From Rhizobium sp. AC27/96 (GTDB taxonomy: Bacteria > Pseudomonadota > Alphaproteobacteria > Rhizobiales > Rhizobiaceae), in the NCBI RefSeq assembly GCF_001692325.1, contig NZ_LXKN01000066.1, positions 62,001 through 126,000 of the forward strand: a DNA stretch of 64,000 bases, written 5' to 3'. A program made the position numbers and the translations under genes. The notes under the pieces were generated by a model. It saw only the letters and a program-made list of their open reading frames with translations, searched no databases and had not been told where the DNA came from. Position 1 is the first letter of the stretch. Every line of letters begins with the position of its first letter. Shown here piece after piece: positions 1-8,032 of the stretch.

Positions 1-165
1 CGCCTGAACCAGGATTGGGTCGAGGTGGAAGCCGGCGACTTCATGTGGCTGCGCGCCTTCTGCCCGCAAGCCTGCTATGCCGGTGGCCCGGAGCCGTTCC
101 GCTATCTGCTCTACAAGGACGTCAACCGCCACATGACGCTTCGTCCCTTCGGTTCGCGCCGCTAG
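1..165 (+). CDS. (S)-ureidoglycine aminohydrolase, C-terminal part (5' end outside window)
   Basis: This is the last 54 codons of a gene entering from the left, open in frame 1 and ending in TAG at 163-165. The residues include VEAGDFMWLRAFCPQ and RYLLYKDVNR. These match the C-terminal cupin half of (S)-ureidoglycine aminohydrolase (AllE/UGLYAH family), which removes ammonia from ureidoglycine to give ureidoglycolate in purine (allantoin) breakdown. A strong hairpin terminator follows 19 bases later, so this is the last gene of its transcript. The family call rests on the remembered C-terminal block; the catalytic metal site lies outside the window, so function cannot be checked here. Confidence 0.75.
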   Translation, partial: RLNQDWVEVEAGDFMWLRAFCPQACYAGGPEPFRYLLYKDVNRHMTLRPFGSRR

Positions 166-183
166 GCTGGACAGGCTATCAGC

Positions 184-210
184 AAGCCCGCGCCCTGCTG
201 CGCGGGCTTT
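184..210 (+). terminator. Rho-independent terminator after the ureidoglycine aminohydrolase gene
   Basis: A perfect 10-bp GC-rich stem (AAGCCCGCGC at 184-193 pairs with GCGCGGGCTT at 200-209) with a 6-base loop, followed by a short T run. It lies 19 bp after the stop codon of the upstream gene. It could also stop the opposite-strand nucleotidyltransferase transcript that ends at 244. Confidence 0.75.
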
Positions 211-243
211 CGTCTGTTCAGTCGCGCATTGCCGGTCAGCGGA

Positions 244-840
244 TCAAAGTGCTGCCAGCCATTGGTGGTTTGGATGGACGAGCTCGAGCCATAGCCGGAG
301 CGTTTCTCTTTCCGCGGGATCGAGGCGGGGCAGGGCTAGTGCGAAATCCGCCTCATCCTTGTCCCGAAGATATTTCGCCTTGAACAGCAACACGGCGGCG
401 GGCGCCATATAGGGTATTCCCGTGTCGCTGATCCGGATTATCTCGGAACGGGGCGCCTGGATGGATGTGTCCCGCTTGTAGATCCAGGTCGACGGCGTTC
501 CTCTTTCGAGCATCATATCGACACGCCAGCGCGCGGTACCGGAATCGAGGCCCCATAGCTGCGAGACATGTGGCGGCGGCGATCTGCCGGGCTCAAGATA
601 CTCGATGACCCCTGCATGAACGGTGAAGAAATCGAGCTCTTTCAATATCTCGCGAAACTCCGGCACGCTTTCCGGCAGTATCGCAAACTCCAGATCCTCA
701 TGCTCTCGCGTCTGTCTGCCATGCCAAAGGTCGAGTGCCCATCCGCCGACCACATACCAGAGTCCGGAGGCGTGCTTCAGTCGGCTTGCAAGTTCGGAGG
801 GCCGCCATGGAGACCAGGCATCGTCAGAGACCGGATTCAT
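244..840 (-). CDS. Nucleotidyltransferase of the aminoglycoside adenylyltransferase-like type
   Basis: 198 residues. Residues 32-52 carry the nucleotidyltransferase signature GGWALDLWHGRQTREH followed by EDLEF, as in the AadB/LinB-like group that adenylylates aminoglycosides or lincosamides. In the usual motif the two metal-binding acidic residues are Asp-x-Asp; here they are Asp49 and Glu51, a conservative change. Chromosomal homologues of this kind are common and mostly have no proven resistance role, so the substrate is unknown. It is convergent with the preceding gene across the terminator at 184-210. No strong ribosome binding site precedes the ATG, so the start is only probable. Confidence 0.6.
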   Translation of the reverse strand: MNPVSDDAWSPWRPSELASRLKHASGLWYVVGGWALDLWHGRQTREHEDLEFAILPESVPEFREILKELDFFTVHAGVIEYLEPGRSPPPHVSQLWGLDSGTARWRVDMMLERGTPSTWIYKRDTSIQAPRSEIIRISDTGIPYMAPAAVLLFKAKYLRDKDEADFALALPRLDPAERETLRLWLELVHPNHQWLAAL

Positions 841-1032
841 TGATCATTCAATCCATATCGAAGTGTGGAGGTGTTATCCGCCGGGCGAACGCGGAGCGAC
901 GCTTACCACAGACCTACCGGCATCACGACTGTTCCTCGCCCTAAAACCGATCTCCTCTTGAGCTTCGGCTGTGAGCCAAAGCATATGTCCGGATACGTTG
1001 ACACTAAGGCACGCGTGAAAGATAGAGACGGC

Positions 1033-1473
1033 ATGATCGATCTTGCAGCTTACTTCGGCCTATTCCTGGCGGCGCTTGCTGCTGCGACGATCCTGCCCAT
1101 GCAATCCGAAGCCGTGCTTGTCGGCATGCTACTGACGGAGAGTTACCCGGTCTTGGCGCTGGTTACAGTCGCAAGCCTCGGTAATGTGCTCGGTTCCCTG
1201 GCGAACTGGGGGCTGGGACGATGGATCGAGCGCTTTCGCCATCGATCGTGGTTTCCGGTCGGCGATCGCGCCATGGAACGGGCGCAGGGATGGTATCGCC
1301 GCTATGGGCGATGGTCGTTGTTGGCAAGCTGGCTTCCCATCGTCGGCGATCCGATCACCGTGGTTGCCGGCGCCTTGCGCGAACCGTTGCCGACGTTTCT
1401 TCTGCTGGTCGCTATCGCCAAGATCGGCCGCTATGTCGCGCTCGCCATGGCAACGACAAGCCTTGCGTCATGA
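1033..1473 (+). CDS. YqaA/DedA-type small membrane protein (VTT/SNARE-associated family)
   Basis: About 146 residues from the ATG at 1033, chosen because it gives the usual YqaA length; the frame stays open further upstream. The protein is mostly hydrophobic with about four membrane segments, and shows the family blocks GNVLGSLANWGLGRW (about residues 50-64) and YGRWSLLASWLPIVGDP, typical of small DedA-related inner-membrane proteins. DedA proteins are linked to lipid carrier or phospholipid flipping, but the YqaA subgroup has no firm function. The gene stands alone, convergent with the LacI gene 48 bp downstream. Confidence 0.7.
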   Translation: MIDLAAYFGLFLAALAAATILPMQSEAVLVGMLLTESYPVLALVTVASLGNVLGSLANWGLGRWIERFRHRSWFPVGDRAMERAQGWYRRYGRWSLLASWLPIVGDPITVVAGALREPLPTFLLLVAIAKIGRYVALAMATTSLAS

Positions 1474-1521
1474 AGTGCCAGGCAATGGCAATTTCGCTGG
1501 CGAAGCGGACGCGCGGGGATT

Positions 1522-2508
1522 TCAGCAGGTAGAGCCCCAGCGAACCGTGTATTCGTGGGTTACGGTTGCAGTGCCATCCTTGCCGAGGACCTGATCTTCG
1601 ATGAAGCCGACGATCGTATCCATGTAGGCGTTGATATCGAGCGCAAGCGTGGTCAGATCGTTGCATTCCCACATAGCGAGGTTGACGCCATCCTGCCCGA
1701 TGATCGCGAGATCCTCCGGCACCTTCCTGCCGAGCACGCGTGTCGCCGCATCTCGAACGCCGATTGCCATCACGTCGTTTCCGCAGACGACCGCATCGAT
1801 CGACGATCGGCGAAGCAGCACGACGGCCTCCTTGAAGCCTGATTCGTAGGAATAGTCGCCATGGCTTTCCGCGACGAAGCTGAGGCCGTGCTGGGCGAGC
1901 GCATCGGCAAACCAGCTTTTGCGCTGCTTGTCGATCCAGCTGGAGTTGCGGCCGGTGAGATATGCGAAACGGCTTCGCCCGGAAGCTACCGCCTTGGCGA
2001 CAACTTCGGCCGCCGCCTTCGATCCGTCGACGATGAGCTGTGATATGTTGGGATCGGAAATAGGCTCAAACGACACCATGATCGGCCGGGCGGTTCTGAA
2101 GATCTGAACGGCATCGGCCATGGACACCATGTCGGAGAAGATGACGGCGTGATCCACCTGATAGGCGGACGCCATCCGCATCAGATGCGCCCGGTCATCA
2201 TAGCCGGCGCAGCAGAGGAGGATCGGCAGCAATTCCCGCTCCTGCAGCCGCTGGACCAGATATTGCAATTGCTGCCCTTCGCACGGGTTCTCGATCGAGT
2301 TCACGACCAGAGCGACAAGCTGCGATCTTTGGCTGTTCAACGAACGCGCGATCGCGTTCGGGCGGTAATCATGCTCGTCGGCGATGGACATGATCCGCTT
2401 TCTCGTCCGGTCGCTGATCCGCGCATCGCCCGAGAAAGCCCTGGAGATCGTCGACGAAGAAACGCCGGCGAGCTTTGCGATTTCCTTCGAGGTGATGCGC
2501 TTGTTCAT
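1522..2508 (-). CDS. LacI-family transcriptional regulator of the sugar locus
   Basis: 328 residues. The N-terminus is a LacI helix-turn-helix (ITSKEIAKLAGVSSSTISRAF, residues 5-25, split here only for description) with the hinge region RPNAIARSLNSQRS, followed by a periplasmic-binding-protein-like effector domain (PIMVSFEPISDPNIS, VVCGNDVMAIGVRDAA, GQDGVNLAMW). It is 16 bp downstream of the Gfo/Idh/MocA gene on the same strand, so the two probably share a transcript. It most likely represses the divergent promoter region at 3542-3729, where two inverted copies of CATACGTGTG are found, and responds to the sugar carried by the ABC transporter at 3730-8012. The TAGGAAGCGG just before the ATG supports the start. 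Confidence 0.88.
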   Translation of the reverse strand: MNKRITSKEIAKLAGVSSSTISRAFSGDARISDRTRKRIMSIADEHDYRPNAIARSLNSQRSQLVALVVNSIENPCEGQQLQYLVQRLQERELLPILLCCAGYDDRAHLMRMASAYQVDHAVIFSDMVSMADAVQIFRTARPIMVSFEPISDPNISQLIVDGSKAAAEVVAKAVASGRSRFAYLTGRNSSWIDKQRKSWFADALAQHGLSFVAESHGDYSYESGFKEAVVLLRRSSIDAVVCGNDVMAIGVRDAATRVLGRKVPEDLAIIGQDGVNLAMWECNDLTTLALDINAYMDTIVGFIEDQVLGKDGTATVTHEYTVRWGSTC

Positions 2509-2524
2509 TTCCGCTTCCTAAAGA

Positions 2525-3541
2525 TTAGCCGATGTCGGAAATCCTGACCGATTCTCCGTCGCGTGCTGCAGAGGCCTTGATAGCATCCCAGAGGCGCGCA
2601 AAGCGAAGCCCATTCTCGACGGTCGAGGGATTTTCCTCTTCGCCACGGCGGACGGCAAGGAAGGATTTCAGCGGGCTCTCCTGATGAGTGGCCTCGGCAA
2701 TCTCACGCGTGCCGGGCCTTCCGTCCAGCTCGATTTCGCGCCAGGCGCCCCATGCGTCTATTCGAACGATGGCCTTGGAATAGAACAGCGTCATGTGCGA
2801 GGCGCAGCCGGGAGGGCCTTCGCCGGCGGCGTTGAACGTGACCAATGCGCCGTTCTCAAGTCGTGCCGCGACAGCGCAGGTAATATCGATGGGCTTACCG
2901 TAGTTGTTCATGTAGGCCGAGACACGCTCGAATTCGGAGCGAACGAGAAGGCACACGGTATTCATCATGTGCGCGCCGGTATCGAACATGAAGCCGCCGC
3001 CGGATAGTTCAGGTTTCTGCTTCCACTGGCCGTCATATTTCGAAGACCAGCCCTCCCAGATGGTTGCCGAGACGCTGACCAACTCGCCAAATTCACCTGC
3101 GGCCGCCCGCCTGTGGGTGTCGCGCACGAGTGGCGACAGCGCGCCGTTGAAAGCGATGACGACGACATTGTTGTTTCTGGCTCTGGCTTCGATGAGCGCC
3201 TTGGCCTCCGCCACGGTGGTGACCATCGGCTTTTCGAGGAAGAGGTCGAGGCCGGCCTCGATTACGGCCAGTGCCTGTTCGGCATGGAAGGCATGCGGCG
3301 TCGATACGTAGACGGCATCCAGCTTGTTTTTGCATTGCGCAAGCATGATCCGGAAATCATCGAATTCCAGCGGTGCCCTGCGTCCTGCGCTCGTGCAGAT
3401 GTCGGCCAACCGCTGGCGCGATGCGACGCTGACGTCCGCCGCCGCTGCAAATTCAATCTCAGGCATCCGAACCCAGCTCCGGGCGTATTCGGCGGCTTTC
3501 AGCCCGGCTCCGATCACGGCCAGGCGAACGGGATTTGACAT
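2525..3541 (-). CDS. Gfo/Idh/MocA-family NAD(P)-dependent oxidoreductase (ThuB-like)
   Basis: 338 residues. An N-terminal Rossmann fold (VRLAVIGAGLKAAEYARSW) and the EKP motif (LFLEKPMVTTVAEAKALIE, about residues 94-112) define the family, which oxidises or reduces sugars and polyols with NAD(P). I chose the ATG at 3541 because GGAGG lies 6 bases before it; an ATG four codons upstream overlaps that site. The gene is divergent from the ABC transporter operon that ends with thuA. In Sinorhizobium ThuA and ThuB (also a Gfo/Idh protein) work together on trehalose-type disaccharides, so a ThuB-like role is an inference from context; the true substrate is not shown by the sequence. Confidence 0.85.
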   Translation of the reverse strand: MSNPVRLAVIGAGLKAAEYARSWVRMPEIEFAAAADVSVASRQRLADICTSAGRRAPLEFDDFRIMLAQCKNKLDAVYVSTPHAFHAEQALAVIEAGLDLFLEKPMVTTVAEAKALIEARARNNNVVVIAFNGALSPLVRDTHRRAAAGEFGELVSVSATIWEGWSSKYDGQWKQKPELSGGGFMFDTGAHMMNTVCLLVRSEFERVSAYMNNYGKPIDITCAVAARLENGALVTFNAAGEGPPGCASHMTLFYSKAIVRIDAWGAWREIELDGRPGTREIAEATHQESPLKSFLAVRRGEEENPSTVENGLRFARLWDAIKASAARDGESVRISDIG

Positions 3542-3558
3542 AGTTTCCTCCATTTATG

Positions 3559-3568
3559 CACACGTATG
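3559..3568. promoter_or_regulatory. Putative LacI operator half-element, copy 1
   Basis: CACACGTATG, the exact reverse complement of CATACGTGTG at 3669-3678. It sits between the likely -10 (3577-3582) and the start codon of the oxidoreductase gene on the minus strand, where a bound repressor would block transcription start. Confidence 0.5.
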
Positions 3569-3576
3569 CGCAAAAC

Positions 3577-3605
3577 GATCTAACCGGACATGAAAAAATT
3601 TTCAA
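3577..3605 (-). promoter_or_regulatory. Candidate promoter of the oxidoreductase-lacI operon
   Basis: Read on the minus strand: -35 TTGAAA (3605-3600), 17-bp spacer, -10 TAGATC (3582-3577). The operator-like element at 3559-3568 lies just downstream, over the expected start site. Boxes found by eye. Confidence 0.35.
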
Positions 3606-3654
3606 TATAAAACAGCCTGATAATTGAGAATTTGGCGGCGACCTAATCACGCTA

Positions 3655-3684
3655 TTGAAAATCAATGCCATACGTGTGTACATT
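3655..3684 (+). promoter_or_regulatory. Candidate promoter of the sugar ABC transporter operon
   Basis: TTGAAA at 3655-3660, 18-bp spacer, TACATT at 3679-3684, about 45 bp before the start of the binding-protein gene. The operator-like CATACGTGTG fills the spacer next to the -10, which fits repression by the LacI protein encoded at 1522-2508. Confidence 0.35.
3669..3678. promoter_or_regulatory. Putative LacI operator half-element, copy 2
   Basis: CATACGTGTG, an exact inverted copy of the element at 3559-3568, 110 bp apart (about ten helical turns), in the divergent region between the two operons of the sugar locus. The arrangement would allow looping between both promoters. Confidence 0.5.
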
Positions 3685-3729
3685 TCCGTGGCGATGGAGG
3701 ATCGCAAGAAGAACCCATGGGAGGGGTGG

Positions 3730-5025
3730 ATGCTGAAGAGCTTTCTCATGGCCGGCATATGCGTCGCCGGCCTGTCAGTTTTCATGAGCGCCGCCAACGC
3801 GGAGACCATCCGAATTGCCGAACATCGTCAGGCGCGCATCGATGCGCTGAAGGTCGTCGTTCCGGACATCGAAAAGAAGCTAGGCGTGACGATCGAGGTC
3901 ATCGAATATCCAGCGCCGGAGAAAGACTATCTGTCGAAGCTGCTGACCGAGCTTCGGGCCGGCAATGCACCAGATCTGTTCACCGCTCCCGCCGGGCAGG
4001 ATGTCGCGGATATGGTGGCGGCAGGTTATCTCGCGCCGATCACCACCGAATTCAGGGCCTGGGATGGCTATAGCCAGCTGTTCGATGTCTCCAAGAAGCT
4101 CGTGACGCGACCCGATGGCGACGTTTACGTCTTGCCGGCCATGCTGGGCGTGCAGCAGCTCTACTATCGTCGCGACATTCTGGAAAAGGCCGGCATCTCC
4201 ACGGAGCAGCCGAAGACCTGGAAGGATCTCCTCGATCGCGCCAAGGAAATCAAGGCAAAGACCGGCGCCTATGGGCTGCTGTTTCCGGCCGGCGTGACCT
4301 GGGGCGGCGGTGCCTTTGCCGAGGGGTTCAGATATCTCGTCGTCGGAAGCTCAACGCCACAGATCGCCAATGACGATGGCACCCTCAACCTGAAGGGCGA
4401 TGGCATCAAGGATGCGCTCGGCTTCTACAAGGATCTCATCGACAGCGATTTGATGCCCGTCCAGCCCCTGCTTGGCCCCGAGCCATGGGTGACGCCAAAA
4501 TACCAGATGTTCCCCGAGGGCAAGCTGGTCGCCACGACCTGCGGCTCCTGGTGCTACATTTATGACTGGGGTCCGGAGAGCAAGAATCCGATTCCAAACG
4601 TCACGCAGGCCGTCGGCACATGGACCATGCCCGGAAAAGACGGCGGCGAGCATGTCCTGGTCGACATCGATAGCGCATGGGGCGTGAACGCACAGGGCTC
4701 CGATCCCGATCTTGCCAAGAAGGTTCTGCTCGAACTCGGCTCGGTCAAGGCCGATGTCGCCTACTCGGAACGCCTCGGCAACATACCCGGGCGCAAGGAC
4801 GCCACGAGCGATCCCGAATTTCAGAAGCTCACCGCGCTCGTGCCTGTTCTGGCGGCCGTCGAGAAGGGCGTGTTTCTGAATTCCGCCCCCGGTTTCTCCG
4901 CCGTCTCCGAGGGCGTCGCGCGTGCCACCGAGGCACTCCTGCGCAAGGAGACGGATGCTGCCGGTGCACAGAAGATCCTCGTCGATTATGTCAGCGAGAC
5001 GCTCGGCGACGACATGGTGAAATAA
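3730..5025 (+). CDS. Sugar ABC transporter substrate-binding protein (family 1)
   Basis: 431 residues from the ATG at 3730, preceded directly by GGGAGGGG; the frame is open upstream but only this start gives a normal Sec signal peptide (MLKSFLMAGICVAG, cleavage likely after SAANA near residue 23). The mature protein is a periplasmic family 1 solute-binding protein like those of maltose, trehalose or glycerol-phosphate uptake systems (for example ELRAGNAPDLFTAPAGQDVA). It is the first gene of an operon with two permeases, an ATPase and thuA, and should capture a sugar or oligosaccharide in the periplasm. A strong hairpin follows the gene (5050-5082). The exact sugar is unknown. Confidence 0.88.
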   Translation: MLKSFLMAGICVAGLSVFMSAANAETIRIAEHRQARIDALKVVVPDIEKKLGVTIEVIEYPAPEKDYLSKLLTELRAGNAPDLFTAPAGQDVADMVAAGYLAPITTEFRAWDGYSQLFDVSKKLVTRPDGDVYVLPAMLGVQQLYYRRDILEKAGISTEQPKTWKDLLDRAKEIKAKTGAYGLLFPAGVTWGGGAFAEGFRYLVVGSSTPQIANDDGTLNLKGDGIKDALGFYKDLIDSDLMPVQPLLGPEPWVTPKYQMFPEGKLVATTCGSWCYIYDWGPESKNPIPNVTQAVGTWTMPGKDGGEHVLVDIDSAWGVNAQGSDPDLAKKVLLELGSVKADVAYSERLGNIPGRKDATSDPEFQKLTALVPVLAAVEKGVFLNSAPGFSAVSEGVARATEALLRKETDAAGAQKILVDYVSETLGDDMVK

Positions 5026-5049
5026 CCTATCCGTTCAATCTTGGAACCA

Positions 5050-5082
5050 GCGGGAAGAGGCGACAGCGCTCGCTCTTCCCGC
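5050..5082 (+). other. Intercistronic hairpin between binding-protein and permease genes
   Basis: A perfect 10-bp stem (GCGGGAAGAG at 5050-5059 with CTCTTCCCGC at 5073-5082) without a T tract, in the 77-bp gap before the first permease. Such hairpins usually protect the 3' end of the binding-protein message or cause partial termination, giving more binding protein than permease. Confidence 0.6.
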
Positions 5083-5102
5083 CGAATAGGGACGGTTGCG
5101 CA

Positions 5103-5993
5103 ATGCCCGCAAAGAATTTCCACGAAGCCCGGATCAGGCGGCAGCTGTTTCTGATCCTGCTGCCCTCGATGCTGCTGCTGCTCGCCTTCGTGATCTATCC
5201 GGCAGTTTATTCCGTCTATCTGAGCTTCACCAATGAGGCGTTGACCGGTGCTGGCGCTCTGACGCCGCGTTTCGTCGGGATTCGCAACTACGCCCGCCTC
5301 CTCAACGACACCAAGTTCTGGAACTCGCTTCTCGTTACCTTCCTTTTCGTGCTTGGCTCGGCGATCATAGGGCAATTCGTCCTCGGACTCGTCTCGGCGA
5401 TGGCGCTTGGCCGGTCGATCCGCTTCCGGAAGGTCTTCGCCTCGATCATCCTGCTGCCCAATGCAGCGCCCGAGGTCGTGGCCGGCTTCATGTGGATCTC
5501 GATGCTGGCGGGCGGCGAACAAGCGACGCTGAGCCGCATCGTTGCATCCTTCGGTGTCGAACCCTCCGATTGGCTGAACACCTTCCCGCTTGCCATGATC
5601 ATCGTCGTCAACACCTGGCGCGGTATCGCCACCGCGATGATCCTTCTGACCGCCGGCCTCAGCACCATTCCCGGCGAAATCTACGAGGCGGCGCGGATGG
5701 ATGGTGCAACTCCGATGCAAACGTTCCGCCGCATCACGTTGCCGCTGATGATGCCCACCATCCTGCTCTACATGCTCATCTCCGCCGTCTCGACGATCGC
5801 CGTGTTCGGCCTCGTCTACGCGCTCACGCGCGGCGGACCGGGCGGAGCGACCGAGCTCATCAGCATCTACATCTACAATCAGTCCTTCACGTCATATCAG
5901 CTTGGCTACGGCGCGGCCGTCGCCGTCGTGGTGCTGCTGATCTCCGTTGTGATCGGCGTCGGCTACGTCAAGGCCATGAAGGTGGAGGTCTAG
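5103..5993 (+). CDS. Sugar ABC transporter permease (MalF/UgpA-like)
   Basis: 296 residues from the ATG at 5103; the frame is open far upstream but upstream codons overlap the binding-protein gene and the hairpin. About six membrane segments, starting with LILLPSMLLLLAFVIYPAVY. The EAA loop that contacts the ATPase is seen as YEAARMDGATPMQTFRRITLP (split: EAARMDGA then FRRITLPLM). The FxPAxYS-like start and the loop place it in the CUT1 (MalF/UgpA) class. It pairs with the MalG-like permease one base downstream to form the inner-membrane channel for the sugar captured by the upstream binding protein. Confidence 0.88.
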   Translation: MPAKNFHEARIRRQLFLILLPSMLLLLAFVIYPAVYSVYLSFTNEALTGAGALTPRFVGIRNYARLLNDTKFWNSLLVTFLFVLGSAIIGQFVLGLVSAMALGRSIRFRKVFASIILLPNAAPEVVAGFMWISMLAGGEQATLSRIVASFGVEPSDWLNTFPLAMIIVVNTWRGIATAMILLTAGLSTIPGEIYEAARMDGATPMQTFRRITLPLMMPTILLYMLISAVSTIAVFGLVYALTRGGPGGATELISIYIYNQSFTSYQLGYGAAVAVVVLLISVVIGVGYVKAMKVEV

Positions 5994-5994
5994 G

Positions 5995-6906
5995 ATGGCT
6001 GCAATCTCCCCGGCGGAAAGCGCAAACAAAGTGAAGGGCGACCTTCTGGCCTATGCAACGCTTTCGCTCATCTCGATCTTCTGCGCCATTCCATTCCTTT
6101 GGGTGTTTCTCGCCTCCCTTGACGGCAATGCGCAACTGTTTCTCCGTTGGCCCGAGCAATGGACACTAGGCAATTATGCCAGGATCTTCATCCAGGAAGA
6201 TGGCGGTCGGTGGCTGTTCAATTCGCTGTTCATCGTCGGCAGTTCGACGGCTGTCGTTATCGTGCTCGCCGGGCTTGGCGGCTACGCGCTTTCCCGCACG
6301 ACGGCCTGGTGGAAGCTGCCGTTTCTCTATGGGATCCTGCTGATCAGGGTGCTGCCGCCGACTGCGCTCGTCGTCCCGCTCTACAAGATCCTGCTCACGC
6401 TCAATCTTGCCGAGGCGGCGATGTTGCGGCCGATCTTCGGCAGTTCCACGCGGGCCATCATGCGCTGGACCGGCTTCATCGACGGATATCTCGGCATTAT
6501 TCTCGTCCTCGCAACAATGCAGCTCCCGCTGGCGCTGTGGATCATGAAGACCTTCTTCGACGGCCTGCCCAGGGACTATGAAGAGGCGGCGCTGATGGAC
6601 GGCGCGACGATGGTGCAGCGCATCCGCCGCGTGCTTGTGCCGCTGGCGCTGCCGGGCCTTGCCGCGGCCGGCCTGTTCGCCTTCATTTCCGCCTGGGGCG
6701 ATTTCCTGCTTCCCCTGACCTTCCTCTCCTCGCCCGAGCTGCAGCCGCTGCCGCTCGGCCTGTTCCGGGCCTATCTGCGGGTGAATACTGTTGATTACGG
6801 TTTTCTTGCTGCCCTGGCGTTCATCTACCTGCTTCCCGCTGTCGTCGCCTTCGGCTTTGCCCGCCGTTTCCTGGTGCAGACCTTTGCCGGTGGCGTGAAG
6901 GGTTAG
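5995..6906 (+). CDS. Sugar ABC transporter permease (MalG/UgpE-like)
   Basis: 303 residues with about six membrane segments. The EAA loop reads YEEAALMDGATMVQRIRRVL followed by VPLALPGL, in the usual place about 90 residues from the end. It starts one base after the stop of the MalF-like gene, indicating coupled translation. With its partner it forms the membrane channel of the CUT1 sugar importer. Length and topology are normal for the family. Start supported by the GGTGGAGGT stretch just before the ATG. Confidence 0.88.
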   Translation: MAAISPAESANKVKGDLLAYATLSLISIFCAIPFLWVFLASLDGNAQLFLRWPEQWTLGNYARIFIQEDGGRWLFNSLFIVGSSTAVVIVLAGLGGYALSRTTAWWKLPFLYGILLIRVLPPTALVVPLYKILLTLNLAEAAMLRPIFGSSTRAIMRWTGFIDGYLGIILVLATMQLPLALWIMKTFFDGLPRDYEEAALMDGATMVQRIRRVLVPLALPGLAAAGLFAFISAWGDFLLPLTFLSSPELQPLPLGLFRAYLRVNTVDYGFLAALAFIYLLPAVVAFGFARRFLVQTFAGGVKG

Positions 6907-6929
6907 CCGATGAAGAAAGAGCAACAACA

Positions 6930-8012
6930 ATGATTACTTTGAATAATGTTCGTAAATTCTACGGTGCGCTCGAAGTCATCAAGGGCGTGGATATCACCGT
7001 CGAGGATGGAGAGTTTGCCGTTTTCGTCGGCCCGTCCGGCTGCGGAAAGTCGACGCTGCTGCGCATGATCGCCGGTCTTGAGGGGATCGATGACGGCGAC
7101 CTCATCCTCAACGGCCAGCGCATCAACGATGTGCCGCCCGACAAGCGCGGCATCGCCATGGTCTTCCAGTCCTATGCGCTCTATCCGCATATGACCGTCG
7201 CGGAGAATATCGGCTTTTCGCTCAGCCTGAAGAAGGTTCCGGAGGCCGAAATCCGCAAGCAAGTGGAGGGTGTCGCCGAGATCCTGCAGCTGACGGACTA
7301 CCTTAATCGCCGCCCGGCTGCCCTTTCCGGTGGCCAGCGGCAGCGCGTGGCGATCGGCCGGGCGATCATCAAGAAACCGTCGCTCATCCTGTTCGACGAA
7401 CCGCTTTCGAACCTCGATTCTGCCCTCAGAGTCCAGATGCGTGCCGAACTGCAGCGCCTGCATCGCGAATTGAAGGCGACCGTTGTCTATGTCACTCACG
7501 ACCAGGTCGAGGCTATGACGATGGCCGACCGGATCGTCGTGCTGAACAAGGGCACGGTTGCGCAGCAGGGCGCGCCCATGGAGCTCTATCACCGTCCCGA
7601 AAACGAATTCGTCGCCACGTTCATTGGCTCGCCGAAGATGAACGTCATCCCAATGACGGCCAGCCGCAACGGCTCCGGGGCGGCGCTCACAAGCGGCATC
7701 GGGCTCGAACTCGGCCTTGCGGATCTGGATGGCCGGATACCGCAGGGCGAGGTGCGGCTCGGCGTTCGCCCGGAGCATTTGAAGCTTGCGGCTCACGGGC
7801 AGGGGACGTTCGAGACGGAGGTTCAGCTTGTCGAGCGGCTTGGCGTGGAAACCTATCTCACCGTCGGTCGCCGGGACGACCCTCTGATCGTTCGAACCGA
7901 GGGCGACATGATTCTCCGCCCCGGCGATCGCGTCTCCCTGCGTGTCGATCCCGATAGCTGTCACGTCTTCGACACGGCCGGCCGCCTCGTTCGTCCGGCA
8001 GCAATCTCTTAA
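6930..8012 (+). CDS. Sugar ABC transporter ATP-binding protein (UgpC/MalK family)
   Basis: 360 residues. Walker A GPSGCGKST at residues 34-42, signature LSGGQRQRVAIGRAI, Walker B LILFDEPLSN, switch histidine in VTHD, and a C-terminal TOBE-type regulatory domain (GVRPEHLKLAAHG). This is the ATPase of the CUT1 importer whose other subunits lie just upstream. MalK-type C-terminal domains often serve regulation or sharing between transporters. It is closely similar in design to the second MalK-type gene at 18587-19648. Confidence 0.9.
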   Translation: MITLNNVRKFYGALEVIKGVDITVEDGEFAVFVGPSGCGKSTLLRMIAGLEGIDDGDLILNGQRINDVPPDKRGIAMVFQSYALYPHMTVAENIGFSLSLKKVPEAEIRKQVEGVAEILQLTDYLNRRPAALSGGQRQRVAIGRAIIKKPSLILFDEPLSNLDSALRVQMRAELQRLHRELKATVVYVTHDQVEAMTMADRIVVLNKGTVAQQGAPMELYHRPENEFVATFIGSPKMNVIPMTASRNGSGAALTSGIGLELGLADLDGRIPQGEVRLGVRPEHLKLAAHGQGTFETEVQLVERLGVETYLTVGRRDDPLIVRTEGDMILRPGDRVSLRVDPDSCHVFDTAGRLVRPAAIS

Positions 8013-8032
8013 AACCACCTGAGGAAAGTGAA

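Noticed and set aside
998..1026. TTGACA with a 17-bp spacer before the YqaA-type gene
   Set aside because: The second box (GATAGA) is poor and would put the transcription start on the start codon, so I did not list it as a promoter.
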